A stretch of 64,000 bases of DNA from Xylaria sp. FL1777. Its lineage: Eukaryota; Ascomycota; Sordariomycetes; Xylariales; Xylariaceae. Under the pieces are notes generated by a model. It was not told the origin of the DNA and ran no database searches. It worked only from the letters and a program-made list of their open reading frames with translations. The stretch covers positions 1 through 64,000 of the forward strand of contig MU400529.1 in assembly GCA_022578965.1 (NCBI GenBank), read 5' to 3'. Positions 11,638 to 22,534 of the stretch are shown in pieces (position 1 is the stretch's first letter; each line of letters starts with the position of its first letter). A program made the translations under genes and the position numbers.

Positions 11638-12772
11638 ATGAAGCGGATTCTGTGTCCAGTTGTTGCAACACTAACTTCCGTGGGTCGGCCATCTGTATGC
11701 CGGTACTCCTCTTCTTTCCCACGTAGTCTCTTTTCTTATAGTCCTATTTCCTCCACCCCACCATATTCAATTACTATACGCACATACGGACGGACGAGAC
11801 GCATCGCTAAAATGCTGCAAGGGTGCACATTCAAGAGCGTGCTTGAGAAGGGCGAGCGGGCTAGTATGGGCGTGTGGCAGACGCTGCCCGGCCAAAATAT
11901 ATCGAGAGTCCTCGCACGCACGCCAGGTGTCGACTGGGTACTCGTCGACTGTGAGCACGGAAATATTGACGACGCCGCGATGCACGAGGCGGTTCCGGCC
12001 ATCGCCAGCTGCGGCGTCAGCCCGATAGTCCGACTTCCGGATATGCAAGGTTGGATGATCAAAAGTCAGTACTGCCGTGCGTTGAGCCGGCCGACTAGCA
12101 ATCCCTGATAATTTGGGCATCGCAGCTAACGAATTCACAGGAGCACTTGACGCAGGAGCACATGGGGTAAGTGAGGGTCGAAAGAGCTCTGAATGCGAGG
12201 AGATGAGGCGTTCATGAATTTTGACTTGGGGGTCCTAGGTCTTGATACCACTCCTCCGCTCCGCCGAAGAGGCCAGGAAGATTGTTGCGGCAGCCAAATT
12301 CCCGCCACAGGGGCAGCGCGGTCTCGGCTCACCGTTCGCGATGGAGCGTTTCCATCCAATCCCCACGATGACGGAATACCTACAACAGGCGAACCAGTCG
12401 CTACTTACCATAGTGCAGATCGAAACGCAAGAGGCACTAGACGCCGTAGAGGAGATCGCGGAAGTGCCGGGTATTGACGTTTTATTCATCGGCCCCTTTG
12501 ATTTGGGCAACAACATCGGACATCCGATCCTCGATGGCGTCATGAAGCCTGAGCTCGAGCAGGCCATTGATCGCATCCTCGCAGCTACGACCAAGGCCGG
12601 CAAGAAGGCCGGGTTCTTTGCGAGCAGCGGAGAGCAGGCTAGGAAGTATGCCGACAAAGGTTTCCATATGGTGAATGCAGCCCTCGACACTTCGTTGCTC
12701 CAAGCTAGCCTGGAGCGCTCCCTTGCCGTGGCTCACGGACAGACGGCACCGAAGCCCGCGGGTCGGTATTAG
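11638..12772 (+). CDS. HpcH/HpaI-family class II aldolase
   Basis: Three exons: 11638-12064, a 26-nt exon at 12141-12166, and 12239-12772. Introns are 76 and 72 nt, total 328 aa. The joins give MIKRALDAGAHGVLIPLLRS, the expected family sequence. Motifs are VLVDCEHG (substrate/metal region), PPQGQRGLGSP and IDVLFIGPFDL. Enzymes of this family cleave 2-keto-3-deoxy acids or 4-hydroxy-2-oxo acids to pyruvate and an aldehyde, using a divalent metal. The domain itself starts near the second ATG at 11812 (MLQGCTFK), giving 270 aa. The 58 extra residues from 11638 are rich in Arg and Ser and could be a mitochondrial presequence or untranslated leader. It is divergent from the Zn2Cys6 gene and convergent with a glutaredoxin-like gene. 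Confidence 0.88.
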
Positions 12773-12877
12773 CATATTAGCAGGTATATTAATGCCGATT
12801 CTAATCACCAAGTCTTCGTCAACAAAGTTCACTGCCTCGTGATGTCATTTCAAGTGAGACGTGAAGAGTTTTATTTA

Positions 12878-13361
12878 TCATGTTCTCTCGACCTCGTCCA
12901 TCTTCGCCTTGACTTGGTCGGCAGTGAAACGGTGCATGAGTCTCACTGCCTCGGAGACAGTCTGCGGCTCCTCTTCGGGAGCAGACGACTTGCTAATGTG
13001 AATCTGTCAGGTCTGCTGTTAGCAAGCAAGCAATATATTGCCAATGATCAAAGGCCTATTCGAAATGTTGTGCCTAAATAACATGTAACTAATTGGAAGC
13101 CAGCTTGAGCCGCTACTAATCAACTCCAGCCGCCCTTCCAGACTACACTCCCTAGCGACGTACCACAGGAACGTCAAAGTCATAGAGCTCACGCCACTGA
13201 GCGCCCTTTTCCGACTTGACGATATCGACTTCTTTGAATTGGAAGGGCCGGGCATCCCAGACGTCGGACAGGACTGAACGGGCGGCAGAGCACAAGCCAC
13301 AGTTTTCGCGTGTGAAGAGCGTGATCCTACAAGCTTGCAAGAGTCGGATGGTAGGCCGCAT
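12878..13361 (-). CDS. glutaredoxin-like (DUF836) small thioredoxin-fold protein
   Basis: Two exons, 13361-13164 and 13003-12878, phase 0, 160-nt intron, 107 aa. It matches the YDR286C-like family of fungal glutaredoxin-like proteins. The sequence opens with RPTIRLLQACRITLFTREN, then the CGLC redox motif, then ELYDFDVPV spliced to IHISKSSAPEEEPQ, and ends LMHRFTADQVKAKMDEVERT. The cis-Pro of the thioredoxin fold is in DVPV. The start is the ATG at 13361; the frame opens three codons earlier only at a TTG. Its role is probably thiol-disulphide chemistry, possibly mitochondrial; no substrate is known to me. Its 3' end is only about 100 bp from the aldolase stop, so the two genes converge. Confidence 0.88.
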
Positions 13362-14127
13362 AGCTTCCAAGATGGGTATGGATTTGCAGGGAGGGTTTTA
13401 TGTACAATGCGCGCCACAATATAGTTAATAATAGGAGGCACTGGGGCGGGAATGATGCTTCTTGCGTTAGACAAGTCAACAGTTGAATTTCGAGTGATGT
13501 GGGTATAATAAAAGCGTCGCACTGAAGAAAAACCACACAGCTCACGATATATCAAGAACCGGTAAGTACTGGTATTAGAAAAAATAAAAATAAAAGTGCT
13601 TTATGTACTTACCTAGACTAGACTAGTCTAGCTCCACTAAAGTATTTACCGCATGCGTAGTATATACACACATGTATTATATCATCTACCTACCTAGTCA
13701 AGTAAGTTGATCGAGACCAGACCAGACCATCATCAGTACTGTTGCGTCATAGCCATTAATATGTAACCTACTGCGTGCATGCATAGCAAATGGCACAGTA
13801 TCGAGCATCATGGAAACCCGTGCTAAAAGAGGCAGGCGGTGGGAATATTTTGGTTGGTAGATCTGACAATGACCCTCTCAAGCGTCCGTGAAGTTCTCAG
13901 CTGTGTTGGCTAGATTGCCATAGCTTAGTATTCTACATATTCTACATACCCGGACCCCCTCGTCTCATAGGACTGTCAAAACCTGAAGTCTCTCTCACGC
14001 CCGAAGCTAAAATTACACAATACCGACCACTTAGACTTTCTCTCAGCCACACACCACACACACACACACCCACGAGTTAAGCCAACGACCCCTCCTTTCT
14101 TTCACGTGCCAGAGAGCATCGGCAGAC
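13362..14127. other. intergenic, divergent promoters
   Basis: Divergent promoter of the glutaredoxin-like gene and the CHORD gene. It includes a 14-bp palindrome CTAGACTAGTCTAG at 13618 and a CA-rich tract at 14045-14075 just before the CHORD start. Confidence 0.5.
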
Positions 14128-15203
14128 ATGGCCCCGAGGTGTGTTCATCAGGGGTGCGGCAAAGAGTACAGCGATCCCGACGAGATCTGCAGGTACCATC
14201 CGGGTCCTCCCGTCTTCCACGAGGGGCAGAAAGGTGGGCTTTCTTTCTTCTTCTCCTTCTTCTCCTTCTTCTTATACCCACTCAACAGTTGCTAAAAAGA
14301 GAATTAGGTTGGAAGTGTTGCAAGCCCCGGGTCCTCACCTTCGACGAGTTCCTCGAGATCCCTCCCTGCACCGAGGGCAAGCACAGCACCACCGACCACC
14401 CGCCCAAGATCGAGAAGAAGGAACCCGCTGCCGATGGCCAGCCAACCACACAGTCGCTCGCCGACAAGCTCGCCGAGGCCGTCGCCGCCGCGCCCCTGCC
14501 TGGCCGCGCCCCTCTCGCGCCTCAGCCTACAGCCGCTGCCCCTCCGCCTCCTCCCGAGTCCGAAGAAGACGAACCCCAGCTCGAGATCCCCGACGCCCAG
14601 CCGTGCCGCCGGAAAGGCTGCAACGTGACCTACAAGAAGGGCCAGAAGCGGTCTGACGACGAGGAGTGCGTCCACCACCCCGGCGCTCCCATTTTCCACG
14701 AGGGCAGCAAGGGCTACAGCTGCTGCAAGCGCCGGGTGCTAGAGTTCGACCAGTTCATGAAGATTGAGGGCTGTAAGACATCGCCGCGACATCTGTTCAT
14801 CGGGTCGGGCCAAGACAAGAGCAAGAGGAAACAGCATGCCCCCGGCGTCGCTAAGAACGGTGAAGAGCTGCTGGATACGGTACGACACGATTTCTACCAG
14901 ACGCCCCAGACAGTTATAGCGTCGTTCTTCCTAAAGAAGATAGACGGTGCGAGAGCGACAGTCGACTTCACTCCCAGCGCCCTGAATCTAGATTTGCCAA
15001 CAAACGAGCCAGCACCGAAGCGCTATAAGACATCCGTCCCACTGTTTGGTGAGATCGACCCAGAGAAGTCCACTTTCAAGATCCTCGGCACAAAGCTCGA
15101 GGTCAGCCTGTACAAGGCGGATGGCGCAAGTTGGCCAGTTCTTCGGAGTGACGACCAACGTAGGGGAGAAATATTACAAATTGGCCGGGCAGGACGGGTA
15201 TAG
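14128..15203 (+). CDS. chpA: CHORD and CS domain co-chaperone
   Basis: Two exons, 14128-14233 and 14308-15203, phase 1, 74-nt intron with a long CT tract, 333 aa. The first CHORD zinc module starts at C5 (CVHQGCGKEY, then RYHPGPPVFHEG and, after the splice, WKCCKPRVLTFDEFLEIPPC). The second CHORD (CRRKGCNVTYKKG, CVHHPGAPIFHEG, GYSCCKRRVLEFDQF) follows a Pro/Ala-rich linker. The C-terminal CS domain (p23/Sgt1-like) runs from DFYQTPQTVIASFF to SWPVLRSDDQRRGE. This is the animal CHP/melusin and fungal ChpA architecture; plant RAR1 lacks the CS domain. These proteins bind HSP90 and assist client maturation. The ATG at 14128 is the first that opens the CHORD. Confidence 0.93.
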
Positions 15204-16293
15204 TAAATAAGCAAAAACACCAAAAAGAAAAAGAATGCAAAAAACTCCTATTTATGACCCTTCCGTACGCCCCTAAACGTATTATAGTGTGACGAGCTGC
15301 TATAAATAGAGGCTCACGTACGAATCATGTAGATTACGAAAGTGCTGGTGAACGATCTAGCTTAAAGTGAAAGCGAATGCTCCCTCACCTCAAGTGCCAT
15401 GATACCGCATGAATGGGACAAAAGGGCTATGGCTGATCGTTCCAAGACGCCTCCTACCGTGTGCCAAGTCTTATAGCAAAGATACGAAGGACAACTCATT
15501 CATAAAGCCTCCTGCGCTCATCTTGGTCTCACGGTCAATGTTCTCATTAGTCTCCTAGTCATAATACTTAAGAACATCTATAATAAGGCGATTGCATTGT
15601 ACTATAGTCTTGAAACCCTATATCTAGGCGAAGAAAGTGAATCTACTATACTCAAGAGGCTTAGCAGCTGAGGTGGTTTCGAAACCTTGTGCAGCGGTAA
15701 ATCTCATACCCGTGCAGATCTATGATCAATGGATCATAGTCTTAGCGGACGATCACAGAAACGCAATCCCGTCTCACCCCCTTGGCGCATTGGCAAATCA
15801 GATAACCCGCAAAAATTCGTCCCGAATTTTCGGTGCCCAGGTCTTGGATTCCGTCATGTCCTCTGCTTATCTGTTGTAATTATCCAAATCTAGTCTTCCG
15901 GTATGTCTGATTACAAATTGAAAGTGTCATAGTAAGACGCCAAGGAGGACAGAGAGGTACTTGATCACCTAGATTAATTCAGAAAGATCTAGGCAATAAT
16001 TGTGGCTGATGAGTGAGAGTATACGTAATATATATTGACGTCCAAGTGTTTACTGGGGAGACTATTAATGAGTGCTCTGTTACTAGCTTCTTATAAGCAG
16101 GTATAATTAACATATCTAGGGAAAAAAAGAAAAGTAATGTCTAAATTCAACACTAGTTGAATGCTTTTTGCCCATCAAGAGACTACCAGAATCTCTAATT
16201 ATAGCATAAATGTGATAGGCTCTACCGATAATCTCTTTAATTTATAATTGATGAGTCTAGTATTCTTATTGCATTTTAGCAACATGCACATCA
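15204..16293. other. intergenic, AT-rich
   Basis: Tail-to-tail spacer between the CHORD gene and the membrane protein gene. The longest open frame (15637-15879 plus) starts at GTG and has no recognisable domain. The 16000-16200 part is AT-rich. Confidence 0.45.
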
Positions 16294-17431
16294 TCAACCT
16301 GCCACATTCACTGTTCCCGATGACTCTGATGTTATAACCGGTTCGGACACGGCAGTCATTCTGACGACTGCTTTGCCATCTGCTACGCAGACAAAACACG
16401 GCCACTGCTGCATCCGCTCATCATCACCCACGTCCATGGCGAAGTATATTTTCTGCCCAAGTTCTAGATCAGGGATACTTTTAACGCCTTTTTCACTTTG
16501 TACTTGTATTTTCTCGACAGTGGTACTAAAATACCCATCATGTCAGTTGCTAAGTAAAGCCTTTGTGAGAGAGCTACTTACTGGGAAGATAGTTCTGGAC
16601 CCTTTAAGCTGGCGGTAGTACTGCGCGTTTTGTTTGAGCGGCTCCTAGCTTTAGCCTTGTGGTAAAACTGGCGAAGTACTAATGACAGGAGGTGGCCAAA
16701 ACCTGCCACAACCACTACAACACTTGGGGTCAGTTATTGTGGTTTTCAATATGACCTAGATTAGAGTGTTTAAGTCGAGAACATGAGTTCGTCTTTAAAT
16801 GGAGCCTCTCTACTCCGAAAATGGTAGAACGGGAACAATATGAGACTGAGAATTACTTACGAACAGGGGTACCCAACGCAAGAGCCCAAAGACTAGAAGA
16901 GAGCGTAAGTATAGTGAACTATATCCTATCCATAATCGAAAGACTCACGGATGTTCCATGTCCCAAAGGTGGTGCCACAACGCTAAACTCACCCCTAGGA
17001 TGGCGATTTCGGAGCCCAGCTGCAGAGTCGTCCACGTAGCCCAATATAGGGATATGAGATCTTCTTGTTCGCAGAATTGGATGGCAAGGAGTGTGTATAC
17101 TTCTATCGCTAGTATGACTACTGCGATAAGGAATATTCCCAAAGTACAAACCAGCGACACTGTAAGTCTCTTCCGGAATCTTTCCATAGTAAAGTTCGGG
17201 TCATCCCGATATTTCATCGTCCTAATACAGCTTCAGCTAAGAGACTAGGAGGGGGTTGATCTAGGTCAAGACGCACCATTGGAAAAACCATGACGAAGAG
17301 AATAATGCCATGATTACGAGGAAGAAAAAGGTCCAATACAAAGCTTCAAGATGTATCCTATCAAGGCTTGAGGCGAATTGGGCGTAGTGTTGGCACCGGG
17401 AAGGGTCCTGGTGATCGAAGTTCCCAGCCAT
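16294..17431 (-). CDS. four-helix membrane protein, five exons, unknown family
   Basis: Reconstructed from splice signals: exons 17431-17277, 17221-16949, 16892-16861, 16714-16582 and 16525-16294, total 274 aa. Introns are 55, 56, 146 and 56 nt, with GTGCGT, GTGAGT, GTAAGT and GTAAGT donors. All joins keep frame to a TGA. Predicted helices are LEALYWTFFFLVIMALF, VSLVCTLGIFLIAVVILAIE, a third in LQLGSEIAILGVSLALW, and LWALALGTPVLVVAGFGHLL across the 32-nt exon. A polar C-terminal tail of about 110 residues follows, with a basic run (KAKARSRSNKTR). I do not recognise the family. The exon 3/4 junction (C|TG) uses the second available AG and is the least certain. No single exon is long enough for ORF finding to reveal the gene. 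Confidence 0.72.
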
Positions 17432-19103
17432 TCTTGTTCCCTTTGGTGGTGATCATTAACTGCTTCTGAAGTACAGGTGGTGGCTACAACGCTAGGTGTT
17501 TACAGCGCTGTAGAAAAAGAGAATGCAATAATTAATCGAAGGAACAACTCAGGTAGAGCTATGTTGCTAGGAGCCTAGGAGCCTAATAATTAAATTCAGT
17601 AAAGTCTTGGTTGAGAATGGTTCCGGCATTGGTCTTGGAGCATTCCAGAGCGAGAGCTAGGTGGAACTTCTTATACAAATATCCTACTCAGACTTGCTTA
17701 TCAACGTCTTCGGAAATCTCCAGCCAAGCCTATGGTGGCGCTCCTAGATGCATTCCCTATTCGATCTAAGAAGGCAGAAGAGCAATAGATCGAAATTAGG
17801 AAATGGAGAATTCTGAGCCGGATAGAACTTCTGTCATATATAGCATGGATATGTAGAGTCCGGAAAGCCGGTGATATTTTTTGCGAACAGCGATGAGTTA
17901 GTAGCAAGTGATGGTTTCGAAATACTGAGGAACCTGAATAAATATAGGAGGTTCCATAGAGTCTGCTCCTGGTCTACTCTAAGGAAACAACACAAGATGT
18001 AATACAAAATACAAAAATTTGCTCGTAGCCTTTCGTAGCTGCGTCATCGCCTCGTCTTCTCTTGGCGATTGTGGCTGAATGAAACATCTCGCATATTAAC
18101 ACTTAGCAACAAGAAATCTAGAGCCCGAAGTGGCTTGCTTGGCAAAAAGCTGCGTACCTAGCTTCACTCGGCGCTGATATTACATTCGTAGACGGGTCTA
18201 CTTCTCATGCAAGTCTAAACTTGCAGCGATAATGCTGGAAAGTCTACTCAAGATTTGTCAGAAGTCTTTGTCTCCAAATTGAAGTTGGGTCACTAGAGGG
18301 TAGCTCCTAGGTCGTAGTTATGAGTAAAGACTCAATGTTATTGATTTCTGAGTCTTCCCCAAGAAGTATTAGAAGAAAACATAGCTTTATCTAGAGAATA
18401 CTACACTGCCTTCATACAACTGAAGTCCCTTTTACCCTGCTGCGACTCTACCCCTGACAAGAGTCTACTATAACCACACTTGAAGAGCTGTATAGAGGTT
18501 AGCTAGTATAAAACTTACAAAATATAGACACGAAATTGGAGAATACGGAAAGCTATTATAAGGTGAGTCTAAGCCCGAATATTAGCTTTATATTCTTGAA
18601 ACCGGTAGAGAGTGATAGAAACTGGCTCCCATTTTCACGTGGCCCCCCTTTTGGTTTGGATGTAATGCTATAGACCTGGGCGTTCTACTTCAAAGACCCC
18701 ATCGCCCAAAATTTAGTGTAGTGCAAAAGTCTTTATTGAGAAATACGTTTTCTCGCATTTCTTTGTCAGTTATGGCAGGGATACTATGAGGACTCGCGGA
18801 AACCGGAATAGGTTTATTACATGCCTCTTAGGATCGCCTTTCTAATCGCACAGTCTATGATCAATTCATCGGATTATGAGGATTAAAGAGAAACGGTTGA
18901 AGGAAGGATAATACAAAATGGCTAATAAACAAATATATTTCTAATTAAACAAAACAAAAGGTTCTCAAGGCCCTTGCGACCAGAGCATTTGAGTGCAAAT
19001 GTATTCCTTCACATATGATTTCAACGCATCTACTCGCCGTTAACACGAATACACCATGAGCATCAATTCGTTAACTCGTTATAGAAATGCATTTCATAGT
19101 GCT
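17432..19103. other. intergenic with decayed repeat
   Basis: No gene recognised. It contains the LTR-like repeat from 18256. Remaining open frames are short, and the one at 17701-17907 has no domain. Confidence 0.45.
18256..18500 (+). mobile_element. decayed solo-LTR-like repeat, copy A
   Basis: Starts TGTCAGAAG and aligns for over 200 bp with 51336-51610. The best-conserved part is TAGAGGGTAGCTCC, then GTCGTAGTTATG and GAAGTATTAG. Differences from the other copy are mainly transitions (hand count about 21 against 4 transversions over the first 140 bp), as expected after repeat-induced point mutation. The right end is uncertain and no flanking duplication is visible. Confidence 0.5.
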
Positions 19104-19772
19104 TCATCCTTCTACTGGTATCAACTCTAGATTCTCGTCCCACTGATATCCCGGAGGCGTAATTGGCTGTGGTATCCGTCCATCGCTATTTTGATACTCG
19201 TGTACATCGTCCAACAGCGGCAGGGCCTCTAAGTCTTCCCGCGAAAGCGAGTGTCTGTACATGTACTCGTCAAGGTGCTTATATGACATCCACAGGGAAA
19301 AAGGTACCCCGGGCGGTTGGTGGTTGGGCCGCTTTCGATGTGCGAAATCGGGGATCCATCGCTTCCCACGTTTAAGCTCGTCTTCGCCACTATCTTCCAC
19401 ATTGAGGATATCGTCCATGTATTTCTTCGCTTTAGGTCTCCGGCGGCTTAGTGCCATCGGTTTTGACGCTCTCGCGCTCGTTGGTGAGGATGGAGGTGAG
19501 GCATTACTCAGGCTTAGGAGATTAGCCTGCTCTGCCCAGGCATCTTCAGAATTTCGGGCATCTACTTTTTTGATGAGAGCCTGCTGAAATTTCTTGCGGT
19601 GTCGCGTAGCGGAACTTCGTGACTTTCCTTCGGGTTTGTGAACACCGCCCGCTGAAGAACGTGAAGTAGTGATACGTCCTGCTTCAGCTTGGTCTGACTT
19701 GCTGGTATCCCCCGTAGTCCGTTGAGGCTGACGGCGAGTTGGTTTTCGATGAACTTTTTTACTTCCTGCCAT
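19104..19772 (-). CDS. hypothetical basic protein
   Basis: Single exon, ATG at 19772, 222 aa. The first 125 residues are Arg/Lys/Ser-rich and look disordered (RKPTRRQPQRTT, RRRPKAKKYM), with several putative nuclear-localisation-like clusters. The C-terminal 90 residues are more ordered in composition: WIPDFAHRKRPNHQPPGVPF, SLWMSYKHLDEYMYRHSLSR, and a Pro-rich end ITPPGYQWDENLELIPVEG. I do not recognise the family. A nuclear location is a guess from charge alone. The frame is clean and codon use resembles the neighbouring genes, which supports a real gene. Confidence 0.6.
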   Translation of the reverse strand: MAGSKKVHRKPTRRQPQRTTGDTSKSDQAEAGRITTSRSSAGGVHKPEGKSRSSATRHRKKFQQALIKKVDARNSEDAWAEQANLLSLSNASPPSSPTSARASKPMALSRRRPKAKKYMDDILNVEDSGEDELKRGKRWIPDFAHRKRPNHQPPGVPFSLWMSYKHLDEYMYRHSLSREDLEALPLLDDVHEYQNSDGRIPQPITPPGYQWDENLELIPVEG

Positions 19773-20685
19773 ATTAAAAGTATGATGCTGCGAATGCTTT
19801 CGTTTGGTCAGTTATATGGCAAGAAGAATTACGTACTGGTGTAGTAATTAGTGTCATATGTAATGATAGAAGAGCCTGTGAAATTAGAAGAACTATACGC
19901 CTACTATTTATTATGGAAGCAAGAATTTTGTGATGAATTACATAGATTATGTATCAATTACAAGACAAAGAGGTCGTATCATTTTCTTTGTCAAATCCTA
20001 AGAATAAGCTTGAGAATTTATGTGACATCCTCTTTGTTTGGGACTGTAATATGGAAAGTACCCTCTCCAGGGTTTAGCTAGTGCAGTTAAGTTCTAATAC
20101 TGCCCATTCCTCAGAATTAGAGAGAAGTATTTGATTATCCTTTATGTAGCTTGTAGATTACATTGCGAAGAGAACATCAACATTACTACTTTGCCTCGAC
20201 TGCTAATTGATTTTCGGGTTCTCCTTAATTTACGCTAGATTTCTTTTCTGTCATCAGTCACATATCTATGCTCTTTTATAATTCATCAATACAGGTGTTA
20301 GCTTTCTTTAGTCTGGCTGACCAGTGCGAGCCACATTCGGCAAATGAATTTTACCATATTTACCGAGTTGAGTTATATGATAACTGGAGAGTGTATGATC
20401 AAGATTCTGCTGGAGGATTTATCTAATTCCTTTGTCCTATCCCCTCTTATTCTCCACATCTGTTTCTCAGCTCCTTGGACAAAGAAATCGACCTGATACA
20501 GTAGCGCTCGCCTACACATCTTTGTTCAGATCGGAGCTTCCAATGGCTTCATCAATCAATTCTTAAACAATGTCAACGGGAAAAAAGCCCTCGATTAATG
20601 TATTTAATCCTAGGCATTGAATTATGCCAGAACCCTCATAATCGTGTCATGATCCCTATGATTGATTCTTTACCCCCTACTAAAG
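19773..20685. other. intergenic / kinase copy 1 promoter
   Basis: AT-rich; an open frame at 19851-20081 has no domain. It lies upstream of both the minus-strand basic protein and the plus-strand kinase. Confidence 0.45.
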
Positions 20686-22380
20686 ATGGCTAGTTCAGTA
20701 GACAAAACTAATCAATTCGTTAAAGAAGCTATCAGCGAACCAAATACTGAACTTTCCGAAATCCCTCATAAGCAGAAGTACATTCAGCCTTACAGGATAG
20801 AAGGCCTTGAGGATTTAGAAGACTACAGGAAGAATGGCCTGCATCCGGTTGACATATTAGATATTCTGGATGGGAGATTCGAGGTTTGTCACAAACTTGG
20901 GAGTGGGGGGATAGCGACAGTATGGTTATGTTACGAGGCCGCTTATAAAAGATGGAGAGCAATAAAAATAAGTGCAGCATCACACTCATCGGTGAACAGC
21001 GCAGAGCTTAGAATTGGCAAGCTCTTCGAGGAACAAGCCGTTACGAGCAAGCAGCTTGAAATGCACCATATCATCTTAGCGGAGGAGACATTTTGGCTCG
21101 AGGGCCCTAACGGCAAACATTTGTGCTCAGTACTTCCTGTTTTAGGCCCAAGTCTCCTGCAATGGCGAGACATGATCGTGGGGTTGAATGCCGAACGGAT
21201 CAAGAGAGTCTGCTACGAGATCACGGAAGGTCTTCACTACCTCCACGAACACGGCATTTGCCATGGGGATTTTCGACCGCAGAATATCTTAATGCGGTTG
21301 GTGGATGGGGGTCTCGATCACCTCGATCCTGACGATTTATTCGGATTAATTAGTCTTCCTCGTCGACACGAGGTGCACACCCTCAATGGAGAGGACAGCC
21401 TAAATGCGCCAAAATGGGTAGTTGAACCATTACGTTGGTTTGAACTAAAACATTTGGTGTCGGATAGAGTTGGTGTTGTTGATTTCGGAGAGGCATTTGA
21501 TGTGACGTCTCCCCCAAGCTTTCTGGGCATTCCTGGTTCGTATGCTAGCCCAGAAGTTGCATACGGCGGAGGACCTTTTGGAAAGGAAAGTGACATATGG
21601 TCACTGGCTCTTACCATGATGGAGGCTCGAACGGGAGTGCAGCTTGGTGATGCCCTTAATAGCCCCTTGAACCGTATGGAGAGTTTTGCAGGACCGATAC
21701 CACCTCCTTATCGATCTGTCGCCGCTGAAGAGCTATATCAAAGCCAACTCCGTGATTTTGACGCATATGGCCAAAGGGAAACGGCAAAGCCACAACCTCT
21801 AAGTGAGGAAATGCTGAAAGGCACGCGGTCACTTACTGAACTATTCTGGATGAATTCTCAGGCAGAAGGCGAATCCCACCAAGAAACGAAGTCACCGTCT
21901 CCTGAGGGTATCGAAGCAGAGCTAGGTCGAGAGCTCTGGGAAAGTGTATTTGTGCCCGAGGAGGAGAATATAGGAGGAGAAAACGGCGCCACAAAGATGC
22001 GGCCATATCGAATCCCTAAGCGTGAACTCACCATACTTACAGATCTATTGAGAAGGATGTTGAAGTATAAACCAAGCGATAGATTAAGCACTGCTAGTGT
22101 ACTGAAACATCGTTGGTTCAAATCAAGCCTTGAAAATGAGCAATACGGGACCGAGGAGCTTGATGAACAGCTATCGGATTTCTGGGGCGAAGCAGGGTCA
22201 AGCCCAGTTGGTGAAGTAGCCAACACGTCGAAGCCAGATCACGACACCCAGAACCTGAAAGATGTCAGATATGGATGGTGTCATGGCATATTTTCTATCA
22301 TGTCAGGCGAAAGAACACTCTTGTTGAGTATTTGCCTTCCTATCCTTTTATCCCTTTTCATTTTATGGAACATCTGGTAG
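20686..22380 (+). CDS. SRPK-like orphan protein kinase with C-terminal membrane anchor, copy 1
   Basis: Single exon, ATG at 20686 (the frame extends upstream only to a TTG at 20662), 564 aa. Kinase features are the P-loop GSGGIATV (72-79), Lys94 in AIKI, a helix-C Glu near 107, the catalytic loop HGDFRPQN with Asp195 and Asn200, D266-F-G, SPE in place of APE near 290, and SDIWSLALTMMEARTG. Between catalytic loop and DFG there is an insert of about 60 residues, as in SRPK-type kinases. The last 20 residues (LLLSICLPILLSLFILWNIW) form a single hydrophobic helix ending at the C-terminus, typical of a tail anchor. All catalytic residues are present, so activity is likely. It has a close paralogue at 46452-48101. 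In both places the next same-strand gene encodes the same small partner protein. Substrate unknown. Confidence 0.88.
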   Translation: MASSVDKTNQFVKEAISEPNTELSEIPHKQKYIQPYRIEGLEDLEDYRKNGLHPVDILDILDGRFEVCHKLGSGGIATVWLCYEAAYKRWRAIKISAASHSSVNSAELRIGKLFEEQAVTSKQLEMHHIILAEETFWLEGPNGKHLCSVLPVLGPSLLQWRDMIVGLNAERIKRVCYEITEGLHYLHEHGICHGDFRPQNILMRLVDGGLDHLDPDDLFGLISLPRRHEVHTLNGEDSLNAPKWVVEPLRWFELKHLVSDRVGVVDFGEAFDVTSPPSFLGIPGSYASPEVAYGGGPFGKESDIWSLALTMMEARTGVQLGDALNSPLNRMESFAGPIPPPYRSVAAEELYQSQLRDFDAYGQRETAKPQPLSEEMLKGTRSLTELFWMNSQAEGESHQETKSPSPEGIEAELGRELWESVFVPEEENIGGENGATKMRPYRIPKRELTILTDLLRRMLKYKPSDRLSTASVLKHRWFKSSLENEQYGTEELDEQLSDFWGEAGSSPVGEVANTSKPDHDTQNLKDVRYGWCHGIFSIMSGERTLLLSICLPILLSLFILWNIW

Positions 22381-22507
22381 GGGACGGAACGGATGACAAT
22401 TGGGAGGCTAGAAGATTTTGATATAATCATCACGAAAAATTCAACGTGGGGTAGATGCGAAATATTAGGTTAAAAGCTGGCTAAGTTACATGTCGCGCAA
22501 AACGACG

Positions 22508-22534
22508 CCGTTGTTGCGGAATTGACAACAACGG
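22508..22534. other. perfect 9-bp stem hairpin
   Basis: CCGTTGTTG and CAACAACGG are perfect inverted arms around a 9-nt loop, 128 bp after the kinase stop and just before a TATATATA run. It could be a 3'-processing or regulatory element. It has no obvious counterpart after kinase copy 2. Confidence 0.5.

Noticed and set aside
14304..14699. Antisense open frame opposite the CHORD gene
   Set aside because: Shadow caused by GC-rich coding sequence.
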